64,000 nucleotides of DNA from Yersinia frederiksenii ATCC 33641 (GCF_000754805.1 NZ_KN150731.1:2343886-2407885); one strand, 5' to 3'; numbered from the stretch's first letter, positions 20,328 to 29,834 are shown. Program-made: numbers and translations. The notes: generated from the letters alone by a model not told the origin.

Positions 20328-20431
20328 TATAAGCAAACTTAGCCCGAGTGGGTTGCCGTAATCCCCCTCATCTTTATAATGGTGGAGATAATTCTTACCC
20401 CCCTACCATTACACGTAAATCAGGAGTCTAC

Positions 20432-20818
20432 ATGTCACGCATTATCAGCACTGAGCTCGCCCCTGCAGCTATTGGCCCTTATGTTCAGGGTGTCGATCTG
20501 GGCAGCATGATCATCACTTCCGGTCAGATCCCGGTTGATCCAAAAACCGGTCTGGTCGCCGATGACGTTTCAGCTCAGGCGCGTCAGTCACTGGAAAACG
20601 TGAAAGCCATCGTCGAAGCGGCAGGCCTGAAAGTTGCCGATATCGTGAAAACCACGGTGTTCGTTAAAGATCTGAATGATTTCAGTACAGTTAACGCCAC
20701 TTACGAAGCTTTCTTCACTGAACACAGTGCGCCATTCCCTGCGCGCTCATGTGTTGAAGTTGCTCGTCTGCCAAAAGATGTCAAAATCGAGATCGAAGCT
20801 ATCGCAGTGCGTCGTTAA
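20432..20818 (+). CDS. ridA: 2-iminobutanoate/2-iminopropanoate deaminase RidA
   Basis: 128-residue trimeric YjgF/YER057c/UK114 protein that hydrolyses reactive enamine/imine products of PLP enzymes such as IlvA. The active-site Arg is in PARSCVEVARLPKD and the family signature is intact. CAGGAG precedes the ATG at 20432; the upstream open extension is not family-like. Adjacent to pyrI as in E. coli. Confidence 0.96.
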   Translation: MSRIISTELAPAAIGPYVQGVDLGSMIITSGQIPVDPKTGLVADDVSAQARQSLENVKAIVEAAGLKVADIVKTTVFVKDLNDFSTVNATYEAFFTEHSAPFPARSCVEVARLPKDVKIEIEAIAVRR

Positions 20819-20832
20819 TTCTGATGTCACAG

Positions 20833-20859
20833 GGCTGGTAATCTGATTACCAGCCATTT
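20833..20859 (+). terminator. ridA terminator
   Basis: GGCTGGTAAT (20833-20842) and ATTACCAGCC (20846-20855) form a perfect 10-bp stem with a 3-base loop, then ATTT. It lies 14 bases after the ridA stop. Confidence 0.75.
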
Positions 20860-21072
20860 GCTAATATTTCCTCGCTACCTTTCTCAATGCGCTATTGCAG
20901 ATCATAATGATCAGTATGTGGCAATTTCCTGCTCAGTAATAAAGCACCCTGCTCACTACATGCACCCTAATAGTGCTGAAATCGCCCTAATTCCCCTTAT
21001 TTTGCCTGTTTGACGAGCTGGCACAGTTTATGCGTGATCCCGAATACAGCCTGTTCTGTTAGCGAGGTGAGA

Positions 21073-22509
21073 ATGCTGAACATCGACCTTTCCGTATCCA
21101 GATTTTTCGATGAAATGTTACTGGCTGAAGGGAAACACCGAGGCCATTACGACGCCTACTGGCAATGGTTGCAACAGGCCGATCAGCTCACCATTGCGCG
21201 CAAACGCGAAGAAGCGGCGCTGCTGTTCCACCGGGTGGGCATTACCTTTAACGTGTACGGTGACGATGACGGTGCAGAGCGGTTAATCCCGTTCGACAGT
21301 GTGCCGCGCATTATTCCCGCCAGCGAATGGCAAATGCTTGACCGTGGCATTCGCCAACGTGTTCAGGCGCTCAATGCTTTTCTGCATGATATTTACCACG
21401 AACAGCATATTCTCAAAGCGGGCATTATTCCGGCCGAACAAGTCTTGGCTAATGACCAATATCAGCCCTGTATGCAGGGAGTGAATCTGCATCGCAACAT
21501 CTATGCACATATTATTGGCGTGGATATGGTGCGTAATAGTGATGGCCTCTATTACGTGCTGGAAGATAACCTGCGCACGCCATCCGGCGTCTCTTATATG
21601 CTGGAAAACCGTAAAATGATGATGCGACTCTACCCGGAACTGTTCGCTGAACAGCGCATCGCACCGGTTGAACGCTACCCTTCTCATCTGTTGCAAACCC
21701 TGCGTGAAAGCACGCCAGTTAACTCACCGACCGTGGTAGTCCTGACTCCGGGGCGCTTTAATAGCGCTTACTTTGAGCACAGCTTCCTAGCACAACAGAT
21801 GGGCGTCGAACTGGTTGAAAGTGCCGATCTGTTCGTCAAAGAAGGGGCGGTATTTATGCGCACCACCGCCGGCCCTTGTAAGATTGATGTTATCTATCGG
21901 CGAGTTGACGATGCCTTCCTTGATCCACTGGCCTTCCGCCCTGATTCGATGCTAGGGGTTCCCGGATTGTTATCGGTATATCGGGCTGGCGGGGTGGTAT
22001 TAGCCAATGCTATAGGTACCGGTGTCGCAGATGATAAATCTATCTATCCTTATGTGCCGGAGATGATTCGTTTTTATCTTTCCGAAGAGCCTATTCTAGC
22101 GAATGTTCCCACCTGGCAATGCCGCCAACCTGCTGATCTTTCTTATGTATTAGCCAATCTTGAAACCATGGTCGTCAAAGAAGTTCATGGTGCCGGAGGC
22201 TATGGCATGTTGATTGGCCCAGCGGCAACACAAGCTGAAATTGCCCAATTCCGCCAATTGCTACTGGCACGGCCACAAAACTACATTGCACAAGAGACCC
22301 TTGCACTCTCCACCTGCCCCACATTTGTTAACAGCGGGCTGGCTCCGCGCCACATTGATTTACGTCCTTTTGCTCTGTCTGGTGCGGAGATTCGCCTGGT
22401 TCCAGGCGGCTTGACTCGCGTGGCGCTGGCGCAAGGTTCGCTGGTGGTTAACTCCTCGCAAGGCGGTGGAACTAAGGATACCTGGGTATTGGAGGACGAT
22501 GCATGCTAA
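21073..22509 (+). CDS. circularly permuted ATP-grasp protein of the Anbu cluster
   Basis: 478-residue protein of the circularly permuted ATP-grasp (DUF404/DUF407) family. The diagnostic segment DNLRTPSGVSYMLENR is at about residues 175-190, and the C-terminal half carries the conserved VVKEVHGAGGYGMLIGP, DLRPFAL and GGLTRVAL segments. Such enzymes are predicted amide/peptide ligases using ATP; no substrate is known. GAGGTGAG precedes the ATG at 21073. Its stop overlaps the next start by 7 bases, the first link in a four-gene run ending with the Anbu peptidase. Confidence 0.88.
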   Translation: MLNIDLSVSRFFDEMLLAEGKHRGHYDAYWQWLQQADQLTIARKREEAALLFHRVGITFNVYGDDDGAERLIPFDSVPRIIPASEWQMLDRGIRQRVQALNAFLHDIYHEQHILKAGIIPAEQVLANDQYQPCMQGVNLHRNIYAHIIGVDMVRNSDGLYYVLEDNLRTPSGVSYMLENRKMMMRLYPELFAEQRIAPVERYPSHLLQTLRESTPVNSPTVVVLTPGRFNSAYFEHSFLAQQMGVELVESADLFVKEGAVFMRTTAGPCKIDVIYRRVDDAFLDPLAFRPDSMLGVPGLLSVYRAGGVVLANAIGTGVADDKSIYPYVPEMIRFYLSEEPILANVPTWQCRQPADLSYVLANLETMVVKEVHGAGGYGMLIGPAATQAEIAQFRQLLLARPQNYIAQETLALSTCPTFVNSGLAPRHIDLRPFALSGAEIRLVPGGLTRVALAQGSLVVNSSQGGGTKDTWVLEDDAC

Positions 22510-23432
22510 GCCGAACAGCCAGCGAGCTTTATTGGATGGCCCGTTATCTCGAGCGGGCAGAAAACATCACCCGGGTACTGGATGTCACCAACCGGCTGTC
22601 GATGATGCCCACCAGCAATCGCGTGAATTTTGATTTACTGGTGCCGCTTAGCTTGAGTAATACCCAAGCGCTTTTTGCCGAGCACTATCCGCAGGTCTCG
22701 ATGACCCACCTGCTGAACTTTTTCGTGCTCGATAGCAATAATCCCAGCAGTATTTTCAGCTGTTTACAAATGGCGTGGAATAACGCCCATGCGGTGCGGG
22801 GTAGCTTGTCATCTGAAGTGTGGGAAAGCATTAACGCCACTTGGATTGAGATGAAGCAGTTACGTCGTCAAGGGATCAGCGCCGCCGGAATTGATGCCTT
22901 TTTTGATTGGGTTAAGGAGCGCTCACACCTGTTTCGTGGTGCGGTGTATGGCACCTTGCTGCGCAGCGATGCGCTCTATTTTATTCGTCTGGGTACCTTG
23001 ATTGAGCGGGCTGACAGTACCGCCCGTCTGTTGGATGTGAAAAATCAATTGTTGGACAGTGACGATGATCCGGTGCGCGAATATTACCGAATGGACACCC
23101 TGCTGCGAGCTGTCAGTGCCCGTGAGGCTTACCACAGTTTGTATAAGCAACAACTGAGTCGGGAAGCCATTGCTGAGCTGCTGATTTTACGTAATGAAAT
23201 CCCACGATCTCTGTTGGCCTGTATCAATGATATGGAGCAACAGTTGGCATTGATTGGTGGCAATCGTAGCAATCAGCCTCGGCGATTAGTCAGTATCTTG
23301 CTTGCTGAGTTACGTTTTAGCAGCATCACGGATGTCATGGCCGATGGCCTGCACGTCTATCTGATGGATTTTTTAGGCAAGATAAATGCTATTGCTGACA
23401 GTATTCGTCAAACCTATCTGGAGGTCCAATGA
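22503..23432 (+). CDS. alpha-E domain protein of the Anbu cluster
   Basis: 309-residue all-helical protein of the alpha-E family (MLSRTASELYWMARYLERAENITR-type start is diagnostic). No enzymatic motif is recognised; in other genomes it is nearly always next to circularly permuted ATP-grasp and transglutaminase genes, sometimes fused, so a scaffold or co-ligase role is inferred. It overlaps both neighbours (7 bases upstream, ATGA downstream), implying coordinated synthesis in fixed amounts. Confidence 0.88.
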   Translation: MLSRTASELYWMARYLERAENITRVLDVTNRLSMMPTSNRVNFDLLVPLSLSNTQALFAEHYPQVSMTHLLNFFVLDSNNPSSIFSCLQMAWNNAHAVRGSLSSEVWESINATWIEMKQLRRQGISAAGIDAFFDWVKERSHLFRGAVYGTLLRSDALYFIRLGTLIERADSTARLLDVKNQLLDSDDDPVREYYRMDTLLRAVSAREAYHSLYKQQLSREAIAELLILRNEIPRSLLACINDMEQQLALIGGNRSNQPRRLVSILLAELRFSSITDVMADGLHVYLMDFLGKINAIADSIRQTYLEVQ

Positions 23433-24250
23433 GACTGAATGTCGATCACAGCACCCATTACACTTATGCACAATTGGTGCAGCACAGTACTCAGTATTTG
23501 CGTCTAACTCCGCAGGATTCAGCCCATCAGCGAATTTTGTCTTGGCAATTAACCTTGCCGGAAGATGCTATTTGTACCACTGATGCTTTCGGCAATGTAC
23601 TGCATGTGCTGACCTTGGATAAGCCACATCAGGCCATAACCATTCAAGCTCAGGGCGTAGTAGACATTGAAGACAATGTTGAGGATGACAGCGGCGACCA
23701 TCTCTCCCCACTGGTCTTTTTACGCCATAGCCCACTAACTCAACCCGACTCGGCCATCCGTCAATTTGCCGCAGGTTATTGTCGGGGCGTCACCAGTGCA
23801 GATGCGCAATTGGATTGTCTGACCCAAATGATGGGAGAGCTGCTGGCTAAAATGCCCTACAGCCCAGGCACGACAACAGTGCAAGACAGTGCAGCTCAAG
23901 CTTTTGCTGCCGAACAGGGGGTCTGTCAGGATCACACCCACGTCTTTCTTGCCTGTTGCCGAAGTTTAAATATTCCAGCACGCTATGTTAGCGGCTATCT
24001 TTATACAGAATCCTCTAGTCATGTGGCGACCCATGCTTGGGCAGAAGTGTGGCTGAATGGGCATTGGCAGAGTTTTGATGTCACCAATAATACCTGCAAA
24101 CCGAATCAGCATCTAAAGCTGGCGGTGGGCATAGATTATCTGGATGCTTGCCCAGTGCGCGGAATCCGCCGTGGCGGTGGTTATGAAGATATGCAAACCA
24201 TTGCTGCTGTGCATATGTTATCTCACCCGCGACAAGATATGTCGCAATAA
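23429..24250 (+). CDS. transglutaminase-like cysteine protease of the Anbu cluster
   Basis: 273-residue protein with an N-terminal bacterial transglutaminase-like beta domain (about 1-90) and a papain-like transglutaminase core. The catalytic triad is visible: Cys166 (GVCQDHTH), His202 (THAWAEVWL) and Asp217 (SFDVTNN). There is no signal peptide, so it acts in the cytoplasm. It probably cleaves or ligates the peptide product handled by the ATP-grasp protein; that is inference from the conserved cluster. Confidence 0.9.
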   Translation: MRLNVDHSTHYTYAQLVQHSTQYLRLTPQDSAHQRILSWQLTLPEDAICTTDAFGNVLHVLTLDKPHQAITIQAQGVVDIEDNVEDDSGDHLSPLVFLRHSPLTQPDSAIRQFAAGYCRGVTSADAQLDCLTQMMGELLAKMPYSPGTTTVQDSAAQAFAAEQGVCQDHTHVFLACCRSLNIPARYVSGYLYTESSSHVATHAWAEVWLNGHWQSFDVTNNTCKPNQHLKLAVGIDYLDACPVRGIRRGGGYEDMQTIAAVHMLSHPRQDMSQ

Positions 24251-24296
24251 ACGCGCTTCTGACGGCCAATAACCAAATAGAAAAGGGTATCGTATT

Positions 24297-25031
24297 ATGA
24301 CCTACTGTGTGGCCATGCGGCTGTCGTCCGGGTTAGTGTTTGCTTCAGATTCTCGCACCAATGCTGGAGTGGATCATATTTCCACTTTCCGCAAATTGCA
24401 TCTCTTTCAGCAAGATGGGGAACGAACGCTGGTGGTGCAAAGTGCAGGTAATCTGGCCACCACACAGAGTATTATTAGCCTGCTACAACGTCGCTGTTTG
24501 GACTCAGAACAAACTAACCTGATGAACGTGCATTCTATATACGAAGCCGCCACATTGGTGGGCGAGACAGTGAGGGAGGTGATTAACCGTGACAGTGGTG
24601 CACAACAAAACAGCGGCGGGACAGATTTCAACTGTAACTTGTTGTTAGGTGGTCAGATTAAAGGTGAAGGGCTACGGCTATTTCATATTTATCCGCAAGG
24701 TAATTTTATTGAAGCCACGCAGGATACACCCTATTTTCAGATTGGCGAAAGCAAGTATGGCAAGCCGATTATTGACCGCGTGTTAGGCTATGACACCGAC
24801 TTGGAGCAAGCAATGCAGTGCGCGTTGATCTCGATGGATTCAACCTTGCGCAGTAATTTGTCAGTGGGGTTGCCATTGGACGTGATGATCTACCCACTCG
24901 ACAGCTTTAGCACCCACCAGCAGTATCGGATCACCGAAGATCACCCCTATTTTATGATGATCCGCAAAGGCTGGGGCGAGGGGCTGGTCAGTATCTTTTC
25001 TCAGTTACCGCCACTAAAACTGGGGGCGTGA
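24297..25031 (+). CDS. Anbu, proteasome-related peptidase
   Basis: 244-residue Ntn-hydrolase of the proteasome/HslV superfamily, the 'ancestral beta-subunit' (Anbu/BPH) group. After removal of Met1, Thr1 becomes the N-terminal nucleophile; Asp17 (ASDSRT) and a Lys at position 32 (FRKL) occupy the places of proteasome Asp17 and Lys33. GGQIKGEGLRLFHIYPQGNF is a typical proteasome-fold strand pair. Anbu lacks a dedicated unfoldase, and none is encoded here. It is 46 bases after the transglutaminase gene, without overlap. Confidence 0.88.
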   Translation: MTYCVAMRLSSGLVFASDSRTNAGVDHISTFRKLHLFQQDGERTLVVQSAGNLATTQSIISLLQRRCLDSEQTNLMNVHSIYEAATLVGETVREVINRDSGAQQNSGGTDFNCNLLLGGQIKGEGLRLFHIYPQGNFIEATQDTPYFQIGESKYGKPIIDRVLGYDTDLEQAMQCALISMDSTLRSNLSVGLPLDVMIYPLDSFSTHQQYRITEDHPYFMMIRKGWGEGLVSIFSQLPPLKLGA

Positions 25032-25218
25032 TAATGGACGAGGCCTCTAGAGTTTAGTGGTGGTGACCAAGTTCGATGGTTAAAGCTTCACGGCTCACCT
25101 TATCTAGGATGAAGCAACCGCCAAAGGGGCCGGCTTGCTCTCCTGTTCGATTGAGGCGACGAAGCCTGCAAAAAGAACCCACCTCACATCAACCGAAACC
25201 TGATCCGAGCTGAACGAA
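25032..25218. other. convergent intergenic region with a repeat-end motif
   Basis: 187 bases between the Anbu gene and treC. No gene is seen. TCAACCGAAAC at 25189-25199 is identical to the right end of the element at 33076-33086, and GTTTAGTG at 25052-25059 is a short match to its left part. No clear intrinsic terminator for either flanking gene was found. Confidence 0.5.
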
Positions 25219-26880
25219 TCAACCTCGAAGCCAATAAATCCCCTCATACGCCCGCAGTGTCATCTCTTGCGGCTGGAAAGCACTTTCGCCGTAGCTACTC
25301 ATCAACAATTGCCAGTTACCATCCCGTTCAATCCCCTCTGGTAACCATTGCTGTGGTTGAGCACTCAGATTCGCCACCACCAACAGCTGCTTACCTTGCC
25401 AACTGCGTAAATAGCACCATAAATCAGGGTGCTGCGGGCAAAGATCCTGATAGTCACCCAAGGTGAACACATCATGCTGTTTGCGCAGGGCGATAAGATA
25501 TTGGTAGGCATAAAACACCGAGTCAGCATCAGCCAGGGCGGCATCGACGTTAATCTCAGTATAATGACTGCAAGGTTCAATCCACGGTGTCCCTTGACTA
25601 AATCCAGCATTACGGCTGCGATCCCATTGCATTGGCGTACGGCCATTATCACGGGATTTCGTCGCCAAAATCGCCAGTAACTCGTCAGGATCGCGCCCTT
25701 GGGCACTTAACTCAGCAAACATATTCAAACTTTCAACATCACGGTATTGATCAATCGAGCTGAAGTTTGGATTGGTCATCCCAATCTCTTCGCCTTGATA
25801 AATATAGGGCGTGCCCTGCATCCCATGCAGCACCATCGCCAGCATCTTGGCCGCAGGTAGGCGCAGCGCCCCTTCATCACCAAAACGCGACACAATGCGC
25901 GGCTGGTCGTGGTTACACCAGAACAACGCATTCCATGCCCGGTTATGCATGCCCTGCTGCCACTGGTTAAAAATCTGTTTTAACTCAACACGATCCGGTG
26001 GCATCAACGACCATTTTTCGCCATTGAGATAGTCCACTTTCAAATGGTGGAAATTAAAAGTCATCGACAGCTCATCACCCCCTAAGGCAGCATACCGCTG
26101 ACAATGTTCAAGGCGGGTGGAGGACATCTCGCCCACGGTCATCAGACCACGCGGTTGAAACACATCGCGGCTCATTTCTTGCAGAAATTCGTGGATACGT
26201 GGGCCATCGGTATAAAAACGGCGGCCATCTCCTTCAAAGTCGTCTGGGAAATCTTGCTGTTTAGACACCAGATTGATGACGTCTAACCGCAGGCCATCTA
26301 CACCGATATCAGCCCAAAACTCACACACTTTTTTCAGTTCGTCGCGCACCGGCTGGTGCTCCCAGTTCAGATCAGCCTGCTCGGTGGCGAATAAATGCAG
26401 ATAATATTGACCACTGGCGGCGTGCCATTGCCAGGCATTCCCCCCAAATTTTGAACGCCAGTTATTCGGTAAGTTATCGCCCTCACCATCACGCCAAATA
26501 TAAAACTGGCGATAGGGGCTGTTGCGGTCTTGCGATGCTTTAAACCAGGCATGTTCCGTGGAGGTATGGTTAAACACCATATCCATCACGATCCGGATAC
26601 CACGTTGATGGGCTTGTGCCACCAGATGTTTAAAATCATCTAAAGTACCGTACGCCGGATCAATCGCGCAGTAATCCGCAACGTCATAGCCATTATCCAC
26701 TTGCGGCGAGACATAAACCGGTGTCAACCAAATGGCATCAATACCCAGTTTTTGCAGATAATCCAACCGTTGCGTCACTCCCGCCAGATCACCGAAACCA
26801 TTGCCAGTACTGTCCTGAAAACTCTTCGGGTAAATTTGATAAATGACGCCGTTTTGCCACCAAGGGATAGGATTATTCAT
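25219..26880 (-). CDS. treC: trehalose-6-phosphate hydrolase TreC
   Basis: 553-residue GH13 alpha-amylase-fold enzyme that splits trehalose 6-phosphate into glucose and glucose 6-phosphate in the cytoplasm. Visible family regions are DMVFNHTS, the nucleophile region DGLRLDVINL, the general acid region TVGEMSS and FWCNHDQPR. Oligo-1,6-glucosidases are close relatives; the treB neighbour settles the assignment. It is 66 bases downstream of treB, with a terminator-like hairpin in between. Confidence 0.96.
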   Translation of the reverse strand: MNNPIPWWQNGVIYQIYPKSFQDSTGNGFGDLAGVTQRLDYLQKLGIDAIWLTPVYVSPQVDNGYDVADYCAIDPAYGTLDDFKHLVAQAHQRGIRIVMDMVFNHTSTEHAWFKASQDRNSPYRQFYIWRDGEGDNLPNNWRSKFGGNAWQWHAASGQYYLHLFATEQADLNWEHQPVRDELKKVCEFWADIGVDGLRLDVINLVSKQQDFPDDFEGDGRRFYTDGPRIHEFLQEMSRDVFQPRGLMTVGEMSSTRLEHCQRYAALGGDELSMTFNFHHLKVDYLNGEKWSLMPPDRVELKQIFNQWQQGMHNRAWNALFWCNHDQPRIVSRFGDEGALRLPAAKMLAMVLHGMQGTPYIYQGEEIGMTNPNFSSIDQYRDVESLNMFAELSAQGRDPDELLAILATKSRDNGRTPMQWDRSRNAGFSQGTPWIEPCSHYTEINVDAALADADSVFYAYQYLIALRKQHDVFTLGDYQDLCPQHPDLWCYLRSWQGKQLLVVANLSAQPQQWLPEGIERDGNWQLLMSSYGESAFQPQEMTLRAYEGIYWLRG

Positions 26881-26901
26881 AGCAGACTCTTATTGGTAGA
26901 A

Positions 26902-26938
26902 AAAAATCCCTCCGTCAGGTCATGGCCACTGGCGGAGG
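26902..26938 (-). terminator. terminator-like hairpin between treB and treC
   Basis: On the minus strand CCTCCGCCAG pairs with CTGACGGAGG (one mismatch, 10-base loop) and is followed by GATTTTTTT. This is a near-canonical intrinsic terminator inside the operon, which should lower treC relative to treB. Confidence 0.7.
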
Positions 26939-26946
26939 TTCATAAC

Positions 26947-28362
26947 TTAGACCGGCAATTCGCCGCGGCTATCTTTACGTTTATAAACCAAGATGGTCAG
27001 CACCAACGGCACCACAATGGCCACGAGCATCGCCAGAGCATAAATCGCCCAGAATTGCGGTTTGATGGACAAAATACCCGGCAGCCCACCCACACCAATC
27101 CCGTTAGCCATCACGCCAGTTAGCCCGCAAATCAGGCCAGCCAGGGCAGAACCAATCATGGCGCACAACATTGGGAAGCGGTATTTCAAATTAATACCGT
27201 ACATGGCTGGCTCTGTCACACCGAGATAAGCCGAAATTGCCGCCGGAACAGAGATTTCGCGCTCATTAACCTTACGGCTGATAATGATAATGCCCAGTAC
27301 TGCAGAAGCCTGCGCGATATTCGACAAGGCAATCAATGGCCAAACCGGTGTTCCGCCCATGCTCTGAATCATCTGCATATCAATGGCCAGCGTGGTTTGA
27401 TGCACCCCAGTAATGACTAATGGCGCATACAGGAAGCCAAACAGTGCCGCCCCAATAGGTGCGAAACTGCCGGTCATCACCGCTTTCACGCCCCATGCCA
27501 CGCCATCACCAATCATGCGGCCAAATGGCCCTATCAGAGTGTGGGCAAGGAACACCGCCAGTAGCAGGGAAACCACCGGCACTACGACCAGATACAGATA
27601 AGCGGGAATAATTTTTTTCAGATTGGTTTCAATCCAGCCCAGTGCTAAGCCCGCCAGAATCGAGGGGATAACCTGTGCCTGATAGCCCACTTTTTCAATG
27701 GTGAACCAGCCAAAATTCCACACCTCTGGAATTTGTTGCCCCAGCAGATAGGAGTTCATTAACTGTGGTGAAACCAAGGTGATACCCAGCACAATCCCTA
27801 ATACTGGCGTGCCGCCCATTTTCTTCACTGTCGACCAGCAAATCGCAACAGGTAGGTAGAAGAAGATGGCTTCACCCAGTAACCAAAGGAAGTCGTAAAT
27901 GGTTTTCCACGCCGGATACATTTGTGCCAGCGTTTTGCCATCAGACATGGGAATGTCGCCGATCACATTCCTGAAACCGAGAATCAAGCCCCCACTAATC
28001 AGTGCCGGTAACAGTGGGAAGAAGATCTCGGCAAAGTGAGATATACCGCGCTCAAACCACGTCATATTCTGCCGTGCAGCCAGTTTGGTCTGCTCTTTAT
28101 CCACTTCATTCAAGCCAATTTTAGCAATCAATGCTTGGTAGTAATCATCGACCTCTGGCCCGATAACCACCTGAAATTGGCCGGCATTGGTAAAGCAACC
28201 TTTGACCATCGAGAGCTTTTCAATCTCTTTAGGAAAAGCTTTCGATGGGTCATTTAACACAAAACGTAACCGGGTAATACAGTGACTGACGGTGGCAATA
28301 TTCTCTCTGCCCCCCACCAATACGATCAACTGATCGATGTCTTGTTGTTTTACTTTGCTCAT
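26947..28362 (-). CDS. treB: PTS trehalose-specific EIIBC component TreB
   Basis: 471-residue PTS permease that takes up trehalose as trehalose 6-phosphate. An N-terminal EIIB domain with the phospho-Cys in SHCITRLRF (about residue 29) is followed by a glucose-family EIIC domain with about 8-10 membrane helices. There is no EIIA domain, so it uses EIIA-Glc, as in E. coli. I start at the ATG at 28362, which has AAGGT 9 bases upstream; an upstream in-frame start at 28395 is unsupported. Confidence 0.96.
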   Translation of the reverse strand: MSKVKQQDIDQLIVLVGGRENIATVSHCITRLRFVLNDPSKAFPKEIEKLSMVKGCFTNAGQFQVVIGPEVDDYYQALIAKIGLNEVDKEQTKLAARQNMTWFERGISHFAEIFFPLLPALISGGLILGFRNVIGDIPMSDGKTLAQMYPAWKTIYDFLWLLGEAIFFYLPVAICWSTVKKMGGTPVLGIVLGITLVSPQLMNSYLLGQQIPEVWNFGWFTIEKVGYQAQVIPSILAGLALGWIETNLKKIIPAYLYLVVVPVVSLLLAVFLAHTLIGPFGRMIGDGVAWGVKAVMTGSFAPIGAALFGFLYAPLVITGVHQTTLAIDMQMIQSMGGTPVWPLIALSNIAQASAVLGIIIISRKVNEREISVPAAISAYLGVTEPAMYGINLKYRFPMLCAMIGSALAGLICGLTGVMANGIGVGGLPGILSIKPQFWAIYALAMLVAIVVPLVLTILVYKRKDSRGELPV

Positions 28363-28517
28363 TTCAACGTACCTTTCGTAAAGGTGGAGTAGCATGCTGA
28401 GTGGTAAGGTTCTTTTTGAAATCTATCTGTTCTGGCTTAAATAAAAACAAATTAAAAATAATGGCCGATTAAATATTCAGCTCATTAAAGATTAGCTATG
28501 TATTTATTTTTATGGAA

Positions 28518-28531
28518 TGGGAACGTTCCCA
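28518..28531 (-). promoter_or_regulatory. TreR operator
   Basis: The perfect 14-bp palindrome TGGGAACGTTCCCA lies between treR and treB. It matches the TreR operator known upstream of enterobacterial treB, and the LacI family binds this kind of CG-centred palindrome. It is 156 bases upstream of treB, within the promoter region. Confidence 0.85.
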
Positions 28532-28534
28532 ACT

Positions 28535-28550
28535 TGAGTTGAAGATCACA
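28535..28550 (-). promoter_or_regulatory. possible CRP site upstream of treB
   Basis: Read on the minus strand, a perfect TGTGA half-site is followed after 6 bases by ACTCA, a poor match to TCACA. It sits just upstream of the TreR operator. CRP activation of treB is known in E. coli; the site here is half-conserved, so this is tentative. Confidence 0.4.
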
Positions 28551-28663
28551 ATTTGACAATTTTTTGTACAATTCTTCATCGGAAACGTAGGGTTGCACGA
28601 CCACCAGCCACTCCCACCACTCAGGATGGGACTGTCAGCAACTTCAGGCAGAGAAAAGAGCAA

Positions 28664-29611
28664 TTAAGCCAGTTGGCCGGGAATGATAATCTGTTGAATT
28701 TCTTGTCTATTATTGAGTTGACCTAACAGCTGTTGCGCAGCTTTAACCCCAGCGCTGCCATAGCCTAGCTCGACGGACAGGCTATTGGGGAACAAAAAGT
28801 GCAATAGTGGTGTATTACCGATACCGCAAACCTGAATATGTTGTTGCCCTTGCTGCTGCAAGTACTTACTTACCCCCATGGCGATGGTGTCAGAGGCACA
28901 GACTAACGCCGAGGTATCCGGTTTTATCACTTGCGGCGCTAACTGAAAGCCACTCTGATAACTCAACTCACCCAGTGCAACTGTGGGTATTAGGCCATGT
29001 TGTTGACTGTAATTGAGATAAGATTGGTGACGGCGCATACCGGTAGTCGCATCAGTTGGCTGCACACCGATATAGCTAATATGGCGATGCCCAGCCTGAC
29101 GCAGCTTATCCATCAACAAGCGCACCGCACCTTCATCGTCATAACAAACAGAAGAAAAACCCTCATATTCCCGCGCTAATACCACCATTTTTTCCTGCCA
29201 CGGTGACAGCATTTCGGCAGTTAAACCAGTGAAACCAAATAGAATCACACCATCGACATTACGCTGTTGCAGCATATGCAGATGCTCGCTAACAAGAGCG
29301 GGATCAAATTGGCTCTCCATCAGAATCGGGTCGTAACCTTGCTGATAGAACAGCGGCAACATGGTGCGCACCGCCTGATTTTCGGAGGGAGAATCCAGAC
29401 GGGAGACAATAATCCCCACCACTTTGTCGCTCTGCCCCCGCATAGCACGGGCCGATTTAGACGGCGTAAAACCCTGCTGGCGAATCACCGCCTCGACTCG
29501 CTCGCGCGTCTGCGGGCTGACACTGCCTTCATTATTGAGTACCCGCGAAACCGTGGATTTTCCAACTCCACTCATGCGAGCAATGTCCTTAATAGTCAAA
29601 CGGTTTTGCAT
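28664..29611 (-). CDS. treR: trehalose operon repressor TreR
   Basis: 315-residue LacI/GalR-family repressor, the same length as E. coli TreR. The N-terminal helix-turn-helix (LTIKDIARMSGVGKSTVSRVLN, about 4-25) is followed by a hinge and a periplasmic-binding-protein-like domain that senses trehalose 6-phosphate. It has its own promoter region upstream of 29611 and precedes treB by about 300 bases with the operator between them. Confidence 0.95.
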   Translation of the reverse strand: MQNRLTIKDIARMSGVGKSTVSRVLNNEGSVSPQTRERVEAVIRQQGFTPSKSARAMRGQSDKVVGIIVSRLDSPSENQAVRTMLPLFYQQGYDPILMESQFDPALVSEHLHMLQQRNVDGVILFGFTGLTAEMLSPWQEKMVVLAREYEGFSSVCYDDEGAVRLLMDKLRQAGHRHISYIGVQPTDATTGMRRHQSYLNYSQQHGLIPTVALGELSYQSGFQLAPQVIKPDTSALVCASDTIAMGVSKYLQQQGQQHIQVCGIGNTPLLHFLFPNSLSVELGYGSAGVKAAQQLLGQLNNRQEIQQIIIPGQLA

Positions 29612-29799
29612 GGTTTACCTAATGTTTAGGTTTGGATGCATATAATAAACTGATTATTTAAATAGCCAAAGTCGCGGCAAGTCTCGAATGCGTAGAATCA
29701 GACCCAGCGCATGATATCCCAGCGACCAGCAACATGTTGTTACCCTAACGGATGATATTACCGTCAGGGTGATTTCTGCCGTAGCCGCTATAGTAATGC

Positions 29800-29834
29800 G
29801 GTTTAGAGTTTGTATAGCTGTTTGAGTGTTCTAT
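29800..29834 (+). promoter_or_regulatory. PhoP box and mgtA promoter
   Basis: GGTTTA (29800-29805), 5 bases, then TGTATA (29811-29816) matches the PhoP direct repeat (G/T)GTTTA-N5-(G/T)GTTTA with one mismatch. Exactly 12 bases downstream is TTCTAT (29829-29834), a plausible -10 box. This is the standard geometry of PhoP-activated promoters and puts transcription start near 29841, about 260 bases before mgtA. Confidence 0.8.
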
